Positions 22,501-33,209 of a stretch of DNA of 64,000 nucleotides are shown in pieces. Each line of letters starts with the position of its first letter. The stretch's first letter is position 1. The translations under genes were made by a program, and so were the position numbers. The DNA lies in NCBI GenBank assembly GCA_039000515.1, contig JBCFYV010000012.1, positions 38,475,671 through 38,539,670 on the forward strand. The letters are read 5' to 3'. The DNA comes from Timema cristinae. Its lineage: Eukaryota; Arthropoda; Insecta; Phasmatodea; Timematidae. A model generated the notes under the pieces. The model worked only from the letters and a program-made list of their open reading frames with translations, was not told the origin of the DNA and searched no databases.

Positions 22501-24634
22501 CGAAGTAACTTTTTAAGCTAGTTTAGAAGCCTGTATTTCTTGATTATTTTGCTACCAATAGCTTTATGAATAATTTGGCACTCTTTACCTTTTGGGTTAC
22601 TTATTTAAGTTTGCTTTGAATTTGTTTGTCTTGAGCATAACCAACAAAAAGCCTCATTTTCACTTGTGGTGAACCACGCTGGATACCAATTAATTGTTTG
22701 ACTTTTGTGCCAGGAGAATGGGAGAACTCAGTCGTTGTGATTTGTTTTTCTTGGCGCAAGCAATCCTTTTTTATATTTCTCGACCTTCCTATGAAGTTTC
22801 TTAATTTTTTGTTCTTGTACTTTTATTTTCTATATGCTGCGGTGAGATTTTGTCGGCGAAATCTTTTTCTTCCTTTTGGTTTCTGTCTTGAGGGTTCTTT
22901 GTCTTTCTGATTTTCATTGCGACTTTCTTCTTCACCGCCAGAAGATGGTGGCATGTTTTGTGTTTCTTGCCATTTTTTGCCTATTTCTTAAAGTATGTGC
23001 TTTTTTCCCACAGATTTATTTTTTTCTTTCTGCTCCCTAGAACTCAATTCTGAGATGTGTTTTATTTTCTTCCCCTCCTTATGTTTGTTGTATCTCTCCC
23101 TATCCCTCTTTCTTTTCAATTCAATTTGTTCTTCGGTCATTTTTGCCTTAAGCCTGAGCTGCCTTTCTGTGGCCAATTTATCCTGGTGATTGTATTTTGC
23201 GGCCTTTTCATTCTGAATTTGTTCTTTCAACTTTTTTTTTTTTTTTTGCTATTTTTCATTAAATTTCTGTAGAAATAAAGAAAGAAAAATAATAATAGTG
23301 TGTAAATTTCTAAAAGGGAAGAAAATTAACTCGGGCCAATTACATGAAACTGCATAGAAATAAAAAGGTTGATGGTTATGATAAATTAATAGGTTTCGAT
23401 CAAATATTAGTTTTGTTTTTAATGGTTAATTTGGTTAAGAACATTGAAAAGTTCACTTTACTGATGTTTGCTACATGACTATCATTAGTTTTATCACCTG
23501 ATCGTTAGCGAGATGATGACACTATTTAGTCACTAAGCAGAGTTAGCGAAATGACTTTTTGATGGACTATAAATTTCATGGCTATAATATAAGCATAAAG
23601 CAGAAGACGAAGATTGTGGTTATTTCCTGCCTCCATTTAAATTCAACTGAACTGATATTAGCTTAGTTATTTAAAAAACTCTAAATTATATGAGTGTTTG
23701 CAAATGATAAGAAATTAACATACTCTATTCTATTTACTTGATTTGTCCCAAGTTGATCAAATAATATGTACACTTTAACATTTTAACTTTCACAGTGACA
23801 AGAATTAGTATGACAATAACACACTACTGCTAATGGTGGGAACAGCGAATAATTCAATGGTAAATTAAAAATATTGTGTTTGTTCAGTGTGAAGCTAAGG
23901 GACAGACAAATATTGATTAAAATATCAAAATTAATGAATAATTTACTAAAATGGACTCTTCAAACTAAAATAGTAATATTCCTCTCTTTCATTATTTTTA
24001 TGTATAACTTCAAACCTCGAGATTCAGAGTTGGGGACCGTTATCGAAATGATGAAAATGACGTTTAATAGCTATTTGGGCATATGTGTTTTAAATATTAA
24101 TAAAATTTACTGTTTATAACAAGTGAAAAACACTTTTAGCTACTTTAAAAAAATTGCTGCTTGTTTAAAAAAAATTATAAGCTGGGGACATGAATTGTCT
24201 CTCAATTTGAGAATGACTAATAAGCTCAAGTGTGCTTTTTTTCCTAGATTTTAAAAAAATTAGGTCTTTGAGAAATTCAAGGTCAAAATTTGTATGACAT
24301 GACCTTAAACTGAAAAAAATGTCCAAAACTAGTGATGTTACAAACCATATGAAAGCTTATAAAATAAGTTACACAATTTTTTACCCAAACTTTTATTTCA
24401 TTTCTAGCCTGATTAATAATTTATTTTGTAATATCATGTCATCAGAAAATTGCATTTTTTTTAGATTTCAGTGGGCCCTAACTTAAAAACTACTGTACAG
24501 ATAAAAATCTGAAAATTTGTATTTTTTTACTACCTTTGAGAATAAATTTGGGGAACCAAATTTGAAAAATATAAATCCCAAGAGGTAAGGTGTAAAAGTG
24601 TTGAAATATTGGATCACTTGTCATGGAATGACCC
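19564..24634 (-). mobile_element. 5-kb DNA transposon relic with nested inverted repeats
   Basis: The outer ends read GGGTCATTCTATGTCAAG (19564) and, inverted from 24634, GGGTCATTCCATGACAAG. A second, internal pair reads GGGTCATTCTCAAACTGAGG (19813) and, inverted from about 24219, TAGTCATTCTCAAATTGAGA. Between them the minus strand encodes a broken transposase-like protein (see 20640-23235). This combination matches a family of cut-and-paste elements I know from many invertebrate genomes as uncharacterised proteins, but I cannot name the superfamily with certainty. No clear target duplication is visible at the outer ends. Confidence 0.75.
20640..23235 (-). pseudogene. Degenerate transposase of the 5-kb element
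   Basis: Read on the minus strand from 23230 down, the pieces occur in the family's order. There is a basic Lys-rich N-terminus (MKRDRERYNKHKEGK-type, 22988-23230); a coiled-coil segment KVQEQKIKKLHRKVEKYKK near 22790; and SPGTKVKQLIG near 22700. Then come FYENDTVSKMCPGKKDL near 22360 and SYQTFVRIRPFWVTYHLV with DRETCACITHENFEF (22140-22240). A nuclease-like core follows: HIDFSQNYMPKSTSEIQATHF (21700-21770; the acidic residue after HID is likely catalytic), ICSDSLYHHAYK near 21570, and a Gly-rich GPMDGVGGS near 21430 reached by a frameshift. The 3' part (20640-21013) is a Val/Cys/Asn-rich C-terminus. There are stops or frameshifts between nearly every piece, so it is not functional. Confidence 0.7.
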
Positions 24635-24639
24635 ATTTC

Positions 24640-26800
24640 AAAAAATGTTTTATAGGCCTAGACCTATTGTGGCCATTGTGTATATTTTCAATTTTACTTA
24701 TCCAAGTCCATTAGAAAACAAGGGCAACCTGCCAGATAATGATAAAGAATTTCAAAACTTAGCATAGTAACTAACTTTTTGAACATTTTATTTGAGTTAT
24801 TTTACCCTTAACCTAAACTTCTGTTGTCTTTTCTGCTTACTCAAGTGTCAGCAGGATTACTCACTATCCTTTCAGCTCTCTGTTTACATCATGCCCTCTT
24901 TCTGAGAAATGTCTTAGTAGAATTACTCTATTTCTGTTGCACTCTGCCTCCTCTCAGGGAGGTTTGTTTAAGGAAATGCTAATGACACTCTTTTGACTCA
25001 CTAAAACCCCATCACCTTTAGTTATCAAACCACCACCCAGTAGTTTAAAAAGCTCTAGTATTATCTCAACTCATCCACTTGGTCTTGAAGACACATATTA
25101 ATCCCTGTTAATCCTTGGTATCCTACCACTGCCACAATGAAGATCCTAAAGCAACAACAATGAACCTAAGCAAAGTTTTTCTGACATATAGGCGAGTAAC
25201 TTAAATGCCTAGTACTACTCATAGAAAATAAAATAAAAAAATAATCTTTGTATTAGTATAACCCAAAAGTTTGCTATGTTTATTGTGAATAGTGATGCAT
25301 TTTGATACACATTGTTTTGTTGCATAGAAACATGCTTTAAGTTCCAGTTTAGCATACCAAGAAGGTTAAATACCGGTATTAAAACATATCTTATTCCCCT
25401 TAATCAATTAAATAATTATTTCATAATCTTTTAGTCTGTATGATCAATAGCCCTAATAGCAAGCTAACATTAAGCTCTAGGTAATAACATTAAATTAAGC
25501 CTACTGAGGAAGAGTTGACATAACACCACTGCGTTTAGATAACTAACCAGTTTTTTTATGACATAACACCACAGCGTTTAAATAACTAAATACGATCTTT
25601 TTTTTAGTGTTATATGTCTAACAAAAGAATAAGAATAACCTAAGACCACTACCTTGTCTTAGCCTACTGGTAATCTATCAAATTTCTCTCTCCATAGTTC
25701 ACAAACTTACCAAAGAAAAGACCAAACTAGAATAATTCTTTTCCACGCACTACTTTTTCCATGATTTTTATAAGGGATTTAGAAGATGACATAAAATAAC
25801 TAAATTGATATGTTCAATAATACTCACAAACACAATAAAAATATATTTTGGATAGGAGACGACATAATAAGCATTGCCAACATTTTGGTTTGTGTCATGA
25901 ACTTGAGGGAAAGTTCTTTAGTATCTATTATAACTTATGACTTTAAAAATATCCATTTCATGCTATATTAATAGATAGAAAGAAAAATAATAAATCTATT
26001 TCTGCAATACAAAGTGGGATAAACATATTGTAAATTAGTTTTTTCAAATATAATTAAATGTTTATATGTAATGTGTGCATGAGATAATCAAAAATGTTTG
26101 CATATATGTTTTGTTATTATATTATAAGAAATATAGAAAATTAATTCATAAAATTAATAACAACTGGAGTTACAGTCGGTGGTCTTACTAATATGAAAAA
26201 CACCTTCAGTTCATTTGACCGGGATACTAACTATGATAGTTGTAATAATATATATATATATATATACTAATAGAAGGAACGAAGGATAGGGAAAAACTCT
26301 ACGCCGCTAATCAAAATTATTTCACTAGTTACATATCTCGCCGTTAGATAGCGCTAGTACGCTAGTGGCGCATCCTGACGGCCAGTTACGGTACTGTTTG
26401 AAAATTACTCTCCCTCTTTGTCTAAAAGAAGAGAGGAATACTTCTCTTGTAAAAAGAGGGATGGTAAGAATTAGGGGGAGAGGGGGGGGTTGAAAGTTGT
26501 AAGAAAACTGACAAGATAGGTTTTCTCAAGGTCTAAACTAACCGTAATCGGTTTTAGGGGTCTTTTACCTTCATTCATTAACATTGCATTCAAACCAAAC
26601 GATGTTTATTTTCTTAGTTTGTTAGTTCTGAGGAAAATAAATCTCTAATAGTTATATAAATGACAAATTTACTTTCATTTAGTTTAAATACAAGATCTAT
26701 TTATTAATATAACTATCACAATTATATTAATACAAAATCTTTTCTATCTTAAGCTAGGTGCTTTTTGAGTTCACAATATTGGCCACGCGCGGTATACGTA
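24640..26800. other. Gene-free stretch with small repeats
   Basis: No gene supported. It contains a 43-bp duplicated unit (gacataacaccactgcgttt, near 25517 and 25560), a (TA)n run at 26250-26268 and a poly-G/A patch near 26472-26490. Confidence 0.5.
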
Positions 26801-26904
26801 GGCAGGGGTTCTCAAATTCACGGCGTGCAGATCATATCTAACTGGCCCGCTTGTTTGCAAAACTCTTAAATAAGTATATGGCCTACAGTTACACCAATAC
26901 TCCC

Positions 26905-26948
26905 TTTCTTTCTCTCTCTCTCTCTCACAACACACACACACACACACA
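26905..26948. repeat. (CT)n(CA)n microsatellite
   Basis: Alternating CT dinucleotides followed by CA dinucleotides, inside the hAT-like element. Confidence 0.9.
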
Positions 26949-27194
26949 ATAATAGTTTAATTTTAGTGTGAATATAATATTGATATAAAACACTTAAACC
27001 ATTTCAAATGCGCTATTTTTTTTATTCACTTTTTAAATAGTGGATTATGGGTATTTTTGTTTAAATATTTTAATAAATACTGCTTTGAGTGATTCTCTAA
27101 CCCACATTAACATCTGTAAAATACAAATTATGTAATATTTTAATTACATAGCATCAAATAGCTATTAAAGAATTACATCAGTGGGCACACGGAT

Positions 27195-27412
27195 TAAACG
27201 CCAGATTATTATGATCTAGTTAGCTGGTGTTGGGGAAGACGGGGCTCGAATTACATCTGGATGTACAGAGGGTGGATTTTTCCTATTTATGGTTTCCTAT
27301 ATTCCCGTTTCTCAAATACAGTAACATTTCTTCCACATTATAGTTCCTCATCCCTTACTTACTAGCGTTATTAAAATATTCTTAGTCAGTACGGCTAGTA
27401 AGATGGGCTACA
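27195..27412 (+). repeat. SINE-B copy inside the hAT-like element
   Basis: Head attaaacgccagattattat. B-box region (GGGCTCGAATTACATC), then the body (ggatttttcctatttatggt, tttcccgtt part) and a degraded tail (agtcagtacggctagtaaga). Confidence 0.55.
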
Positions 27413-27529
27413 AAAACAAAAGTACCTATAGAATATATCTAAGCAAATATGTTTTATATTCCGTGGCTCTCAACACGCCTCGAGTTTGTGAATCTGAACC
27501 TTCGGCTATTTTGAGTTTGAGAAACAATG

Positions 27530-29155
27530 ACGAAGGAAATACATTTTTAGTTTACTGATTCTCACACACGTTTTGAATGATTCCCTATAATTGCTCCAAA
27601 TTTCAGCTTTCTGTGTCATGAAGAAATGCGAAAATTTTCTGTACATCAATATTTACCAACCAAACACAACCTTTTCTTTAATAATTATTGGTAGACGTTT
27701 GGTGGGCTAGCTAGATTTTGTTGTTGGAATAGCTTGTCTGCATAATAAATATTTGAGAAAAACAATTTTTTTTATTGCTTTGGCTCTTCAATTATTTTTT
27801 TCATGATACATATTTTTTCTTGCAAAACTGTTAGTCGAGAATACGTCATACTTACACGAAAAACATTTCAACAATAAAAAATTGAAAATAATATAATGTT
27901 TCTAATTTTTATGTTCATGCATATCACAGACATTATTACATTTTTTATGACTAAACTAATAATGCAAAACGCCATTATTGGGTGAAAAAGTTTTAAAATC
28001 TCGCATATATATTTGCATAGGAAAATAAAGAATTATTGGGTGGGGGAGGGAGATACGCTAACTTTGCCTCCCCAACATTTTTAATATTTAATATTTGTTA
28101 TTCAAAAGCTATTACGGTGCAAAACGCCATAAGTAGTTTCCATACAAGACATTTACATTGACATTAAAAGGAGACAGATTGTAGATGTGTATTTTTAAGG
28201 GAGGGGCTACGCTCAACCTTACCCACCACCCAACCACTTTTATGTATTTTTTTCCCTTGCAAACATATTATGGGGCCATACTTGATGCAAAACAGAATTT
28301 TAATATTTACATTATACAAAATAAAAATAATAATTGAGGATTGGAACTACACTTAACCTGCTTTCTCACACACCTCCCTCCCATAACAATGGTCTGAGAC
28401 TAGAAAACAAAATAAGTGCCAAATAGTGGTATTTTTACATATTTATTTGAGGGGAGGGATGGAAGCCAACTTGAGTGATCTGCTATAAGCCATATCTAAA
28501 CCTCTTCAGGTTTATGTGGTTTGTTTGACTTAGAGCACCATTTGGAGGACAGAAATATCAAACTTAAGAATAAATTAATAATATAAATTAAGACAGATAA
28601 ATTTGAATATTTTGGGCATGTTTGATGCACAGTAAAAAAAAAAAAAAGAAACCAGTTTAGATAGTATCACAAAATGCTTTTTATATACGTACCAATTTAC
28701 AAGAATCTGTCTTAAGAATAATATTTTGTAAAATATTAAATGAGTGTTTAAGGTTACATAGAGATTTAAAAAATATAGTGCCTTTAAGAGAACAGTACAA
28801 GAGTTTTTAAAGTGATATACGTTTATCACTGTGGTCTAGCTCATCCATTCAAGTGAGGCCCTTACTTAAATTTTGTACACTGACAAGATAGAAGAAGGTA
28901 TGCATATACAAATTATAAGTTACACTTATAAGAATAAACATAATTCTAAAACACACATTAGTAAATTTGAAAATAGTTTTAACTATAAACTTCATTGTAG
29001 TTAAAGTCTTTTAAAGGGTTTACACTTAATTCAAAGTATTAAACAAATATTTTTTTAATCATAGTTGGTGCACACATAAGTTTAGTCCTCCCTTATAACC
29101 TCCTCATTACCTTATTTGACATCATGTATTCAAATCATTTAATTTTTTCATTTAT
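27530..29155. other. Gene-free stretch
   Basis: AT-rich, with three loosely similar patches reading aaacgccat...gtgggggaggg...acgctaac (about 27960-28230), possibly decayed copies of one repeat. The 28575-28829 minus-strand frame is Phe/Leu/Tyr-rich and unsupported. Confidence 0.4.
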
Positions 29156-29159
29156 TTGG

Positions 29160-29372
29160 GGCATTTAACATGCACTTTCTAAACCGACTTATAAACTAGC
29201 TTAAATCTAGAACAGATATAACATCCAGCCCCCCGACAGTTAATTCAACCCTGTGAAAGGGGAAACGCACAGTTCACCAATGATAATTTTTTAGGCCATG
29301 CCGGGAATCGAAACCAGGACCTTTATCTCAGTATGAAAACACGCTACCGACTGATCTAAAGTGTCAGACCGT
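29160..29372 (-). repeat. SINE-C, minus strand
   Basis: On the plus strand it begins with the inverted 3' part (aacatgcactttctaaacc, ttataaactagctta) and proceeds to an inverted B-box (GGGAATCGAAACCAGG) and A-box (CGCTACCGACTGATCTAAA). It is a near-full-length member of the SINE-C family. Confidence 0.65.
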
Positions 29373-29536
29373 GTATTGAAATCAACATTTAGTACGGTTT
29401 ATGTGTTGTTAACAAAACATTTCTAGATACGTGATAAAAAAAAATGATACCTCTGTACACAAATAAAAACGGGTACCTTGGTATTAACACTGTAAGCTAT
29501 CTGGTCTCATAAGTCATAACACTCAAAATATAACTT

Positions 29537-29680
29537 GGTTTTGGGTGACGCGGAGGTCAGGGCTTGAATTCCTGTTCTGTGTACTGAGGGATGATTTTCC
29601 AAATGATTTCCCTCTCTTTTTCCCCACTCAAATTCGTGTACATTTCCTTTTAAATACACCTTTCTAATTTACTTTATTAT
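29537..29680 (+). repeat. SINE-B fragment
   Basis: gacgcggaggtcagggcttg, a B-box region (GGCTTGAATTCCTG), gtactgagg and ATTTTCCAAATGATTTCCC follow the SINE-B body. The tail is lost. Confidence 0.5.
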
Positions 29681-29734
29681 TGTAAAGAGGCACTAGCTAC
29701 GTATATCTTAAACAAATTTAATCCAAGTTTGACA

Positions 29735-29935
29735 CCTTACCTCAATTATAAGCAGTTCTTACCACAGAACTGATGTTCTGAGAATCGAATCCCGGCATGG
29801 CTAAAACATTTACCAATGGTGAAATTTAAATTTGCGGGAATGCAATTGTGTCTGTTCTAATATTAAGTTAGCTTGTAATTCACGCTATATAACCTGGTCA
29901 CTTCTGATAATGCTCACTAAATATACAACAATAAA
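29735..29935 (+). repeat. SINE-C, plus strand
   Basis: Head tacctcaattataagcagtt. B-box (GAGAATCGAATCCCGGC), body (ttaccaatggtgaaatttaa) and 3' part (ctgttctaatattaagttag, then taatgctcactaaata). Confidence 0.6.
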
Positions 29936-29939
29936 AACT

Positions 29940-31079
29940 TAAATTTTTCTTTTTAAATCTATCTTAATCGCGCGAAGGAACTTTCACTATATTTTGATTT
30001 TATTTCTAATCTAAAGATGATATCTATAATGTTTGAAAAAATTATATATATATTTGTATCCACCCAGTGACGCACTCAGAAATTTACTTTAGGTAGGGCA
30101 TACAATCAAGGCCATAGCCAGAATAAAATTTAGGGGGAAAAGAGTTTTTGGCGTCACCCTCACCTTCAAACCTCTGGAAGATGTATTAGTATTAATTACC
30201 TATATAGTTATTTTCATTAAAACTAAAGGCAACTATTAAATAACGTAGTTTCTGTAAATGACTATTTTTTAGTTTATAGTAGGTAGTTATAATAAAAAGC
30301 ACTCATCTGTTAAATTTATACACGGCTTTTTTATTTATGAATAAAGGAGGAGGAAAATGTATAGCTTTAAACTGTAGAACCATGTTGATAACATCTGTTC
30401 GTTATAAATAGCTAATTATAGCTTCCAGAAGTGTATAGGATTTTCTAAATTTTCCAGAGATTAAAGTTTGTAGGAAATTGTTATTTTATTATTAGATATT
30501 AAGGCCCTGCCTATCCTCTCTGGCGGTGAGTTGAGCTTTCAGCTCTCAAAATAGATGGCGTTGCTAAAGTTATACAAATTGGTGGATTCCAGCCATCAGG
30601 TTGGCAGAATTACTGGTTTGTTTAAACAATTGGGAGACTGGCGACCACGACCGGTAATCAGTAAAGGCAGCAACTAAACTTTTTCCAAGAACTGAGAGAG
30701 ATAAGAAGTGTAGTGCCGGACCGTAAAGTGTGTAGGCGACCAAGTTTGACTAAACGTGGGGAGATATAACGTCAAGATACAATCACACTCTCGAGCAGAA
30801 AAATTTGCCTATCCATTCCAGTCAGATAGACGTCCATTAACCTGTAGTACCACTTTTGAATTTAGAACCTTTTTGATGCCAAAGTTTTCTACTAGTTTTG
30901 TACCGTTTTGTACCACTATGAAAAAGTTTTGTACCCGTAACCGTTTTGAGTAATTAGCATATTAACGTGGTGACTCCAGGTTAATGCTGTTGTACCACTT
31001 TTGAATTTTTTTCAAATAAATATCTGGTGAGAGTAGTGATAAATAATAATGTATACTTATTTATCAGAGAAAAATTTAT
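29940..31079. other. Gene-free stretch
   Basis: No gene supported. Near 30850-31010 a short unit (gtaccacttttgaattt) occurs twice among several ttttgtacc steps. The 30756-30953 frame overlaps this and is unsupported. Confidence 0.4.
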
Positions 31080-31535
31080 TTAAGGTAAAATTAGAGATAA
31101 CTTATTTTTGAAGATTTTGTCACTAACTATAATAACCTATACGAGAGAGTATGTAGCTTACGATTTTGTCGTACCATTTATTTGAGTTTATTAGTAAGCA
31201 GGTAAAATAAAATATAACTAAAATTTAATGTGCTAAATTTGGCCACTGTGTTTTGGTTAATTTTTAAAATTTAAAGGCTAAGGAGGCAATAAAATATTTT
31301 AAAAGCAGTTTCATTTCGAAGACTATAACAATTATGACTATAAATATATCTGTTATTTTTATTACTGATATCACCACGTGTAACGTAATTGATTTGCCCC
31401 TAAAGAATATGTGAAAGCATTGACAATAATACCGTCCTAATTTTATAAACGTATCTTATTTCATTTAAATTATATAGTTTATTAAATGGCGCTTAAAGCA
31501 CTTCTTCCTCTAAGAAGGCAAAAACCACTGAACAG

Positions 31536-31551
31536 TGACGTCACGCACGTG
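31536..31551. promoter_or_regulatory. CRE palindrome and E-box in the LTR
   Basis: TGACGTCA (31536-31543) is a perfect cAMP-response-type palindrome. CACGTG (31546-31551) is a perfect E-box two bases later. Both lie in the first quarter of the solo LTR. Confidence 0.5.
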
Positions 31552-31603
31552 ACATTAGTCAAGTCAGGTTGACAATATATATATTTCAAATAATAACTTA
31601 CAC

Positions 31604-31620
31604 TTCTCGAAGGTTCGAAG
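31604..31620. promoter_or_regulatory. Heat-shock element 1 in the LTR
   Basis: TTCTCGAAGGTTCGAAG: three alternating TTC/GAA units with exact 2-base spacing, plus an adjoining GAA. This is the canonical binding pattern of heat-shock factor trimers. Confidence 0.5.
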
Positions 31621-31719
31621 AGAGATTTTAAAATGTAACTTTAGTCAGTTTCCGGCTCTCGGACCTTCTAGTAAAACCAAGATGTTTTTGTCTTGTATTT
31701 TGTTTTTCTAAACTAAACC

Positions 31720-31732
31720 TTCTCGAAGCTTC
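31720..31732. promoter_or_regulatory. Heat-shock element 2 in the LTR
   Basis: TTCTCGAAGCTTC: a second perfect three-unit array 116 bases after the first, sharing the TTCTCGAAG core, followed by a TATATA segment at about 31744. Confidence 0.5.
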
Positions 31733-31962
31733 CATGAGCAATGGATATATACGAAGAATGGTGCAATTGAACCTCACTTGGGCACTTGGCGTCTTGGCGT
31801 CCAGTACTGTTCACTACTCAGTCACTAGCACAGCTTCTGTCCGCGATCCCTACAATAGGCCACATATATATTTCAACGACATGATCTATTTTCTCCTTAA
31901 ATAACTTAGATTCAGAAATAAAAAACATGTCAAAATAATAAGTGTGTATTAATTATAATTCT

Positions 31963-32150
31963 TTAATTGGCGCTCGATCACGGGGCTATAAATACCAATT
32001 AACTCACAACATCAAAAAACCGGACCGCTTTAATTAGTGCTCGACCACGGGGCAATTACCAGCTAATTAATCGGTGTAACTTCAATCGACGCTCAACGCG
32101 ACGAACCAGAACACTTCAATTGGCGCCCATCGCGGTAGAGTAATATTCCA
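31963..32150. repeat. Degenerate repeats near the LTR 3' end
   Basis: Four related units read AATTGGCGCTCGATCACGGG, TAATTAGTGCTCGACCACGG, CAATCGACGCTCAACGCGAC and CAATTGGCGCCCATCGCGG, separated by taccaattaa-, taccagctaattaa- and accagaacac-type linkers. GGCGCCC-type strings resemble primer-binding sites, but here they lie inside the LTR. Confidence 0.55.
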
Positions 32151-32189
32151 GAACATTTCACACGTCACACTACCTGTTCATGTGTTACG

Positions 32190-32395
32190 CATATATGATA
32201 ATCTAATTAGGTAGTAATGAGGAAAGAAGCATTTGAGTGGTTATCTACCAACATTTTTATTTTGGAAGACGGGGAAACAATTTAGGAAAAACTACCCTCA
32301 ATAGACCCGACCAGGATTTGAACCCAAGTGCTCCACTATTAGCAGGCCAATTTAACACTTTAGTGACACCTTAGACCACTCAGCCACTGAAGTGG
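32190..32395 (-). repeat. SINE-B in duplicated block (copy 1)
   Basis: Inverted family features: actacctgttcatg tail, atttttattttggaag...gaaa body, and a B-box (inverted AGGATTTGAACCC). The head ends near accactcagccactgaagtg. The same insertion is in the second block (45063-45298), so it predates the duplication. Confidence 0.6.
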
Positions 32396-32549
32396 GTTAT
32401 CTGTTATTTAATACGGTGTTTACAGTTTTCAAACATCTATAGGATTTACACAAGTTTCCAGAAATAAATGTTTTTGGGAATAATTTTTTATCCTATTGGT
32501 AGAGTTTAACTTGAGTAGTATCTCCATGGTGTCAGCCTGCAAGCATTTT

Positions 32550-32930
32550 ATTTACTGTAGAAATAATATCAAAATTAAGATACAAATAAATATTTATATA
32601 TAACAATGTAGCAATTATTCTGATATTTCAAGTACTTCTTTCTTTTAAAAAAAGCTCTTAGCTGAAAGTAAATGTTACTAACACTCTGTAACGCACTTAT
32701 TTTATGTTCAAAATCTCTTGTGCCTTGGCCGAGTTCGTATCACGCTGTAACTAAGTAATTTCAACCTAACAGGGAATCAAACTAGTCAAGTTACTAGAGC
32801 TGATTAATTTACGCACTCAGTGATCAGTCATATCACTTTAGCAATATCGACCACGACATGGAGCCGATGATAAGAAAAATATATTTAAAACCATTAAAGT
32901 TAATGAACTTTTGTGTTCCCTATGCCATAA
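32550..32930. other. Gene-free stretch with weak SINE-like remnants
   Basis: No gene. A minus-strand tRNA-like remnant may be present near 32760-32840 (taacagggaatcaaactagt ... acgcactcagtgatcagtca), too decayed to assign. Confidence 0.3.
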
Positions 32931-32964
32931 AGTAAGTAAGTAAGTAAGTGAGTAGTTGATACCC

Positions 32965-33101
32965 GACCGCCTCTGTGGTATAGTATTCAGATTTACTGGC
33001 TTCAGATCCTGAAGTCCTAGGTACGATCCACAGTGCCCCTAATTGTCTGTGGAGCAGTGGGTCTGAAACGGAACCAAAATCAACCTCGTGAGGACAAATG
33101 A
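32965..33101 (+). repeat. tRNA-derived SINE head running into the assembly gap
   Basis: An A-box-like CCTCTGTGGTATAGTATTCAG and a B-box-like AGGTACGATCC spaced as in a tRNA, followed by ctgtggagcagtgggtctga. A gtaagtaagtaa microsatellite precedes it. It is a different family from SINE-A to D; its 3' part is lost in the gap. Confidence 0.5.
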
Positions 33102-33201
33102 NNNNNNNNNNNNNNNNNNNNNNNNNNNNNNNNNNNNNNNNNNNNNNNNNNNNNNNNNNNNNNNNNNNNNNNNNNNNNNNNNNNNNNNNNNNNNNNNNNN
33201 N
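33102..33201. other. Assembly gap (100 N)
   Basis: Exactly 100 N, a conventional gap of unknown size. Translations crossing it are meaningless. A (TG)n/(TA)n tract follows it. Confidence 0.97.
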
Positions 33202-33209
33202 GGTGAATT

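Larger units (their letters stand above)
26803..27529. mobile_element. hAT-like non-autonomous element (MITE) with nested SINE-B
   Basis: The left end CAGGGGTTCTCAAATTCA (26803-26820) pairs with an inverted right end CATTGTTTCTCAAACTCA (27529-27512), and CAGGGGTTCTCAAA is the common terminus of hAT-type MITEs. Flanks ACGTAGG (26796-26802) and ACGAAGG (27530-27536) look like a decayed 7-8 bp target duplication. Inside are a (CT)n(CA)n microsatellite and a SINE-B copy. There is no coding capacity. Confidence 0.5.
31379..32160. mobile_element. Solo LTR with 4-bp target duplication
   Basis: A 782-bp insertion starting TGTAACG and ending ATTTCA (TG...CA), flanked on both sides by CACG (31375-31378 and 32161-32164). 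The other copy of the host block (near 45060) has a single CACG and joins directly, so it is the empty site. TG...CA ends with a 4-bp duplication are diagnostic of LTR retrotransposons, and the absence of internal coding sequence makes it a solo LTR. It carries CRE, E-box and heat-shock motifs and, near its 3' end, repeated GGCGCYC-type units. Orientation cannot be fixed without a relative. If the plus strand is sense, the regulatory motifs lie in its first half, as in a U3 region. Confidence 0.7.
31080..32545. repeat. Duplicated block, copy 1 (split by a solo LTR)
   Basis: From ttaaggtaaaattagagata to gtgtcagcctgcaagca this block is highly similar to 44760-45441, except that 782 bp (31379-32160) are inserted here. 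It contains a minus-strand SINE-B. No inverted termini or flanking duplication of the whole block is evident, so it is either a segmental duplication or two copies of an unnamed repeat. Confidence 0.8.
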
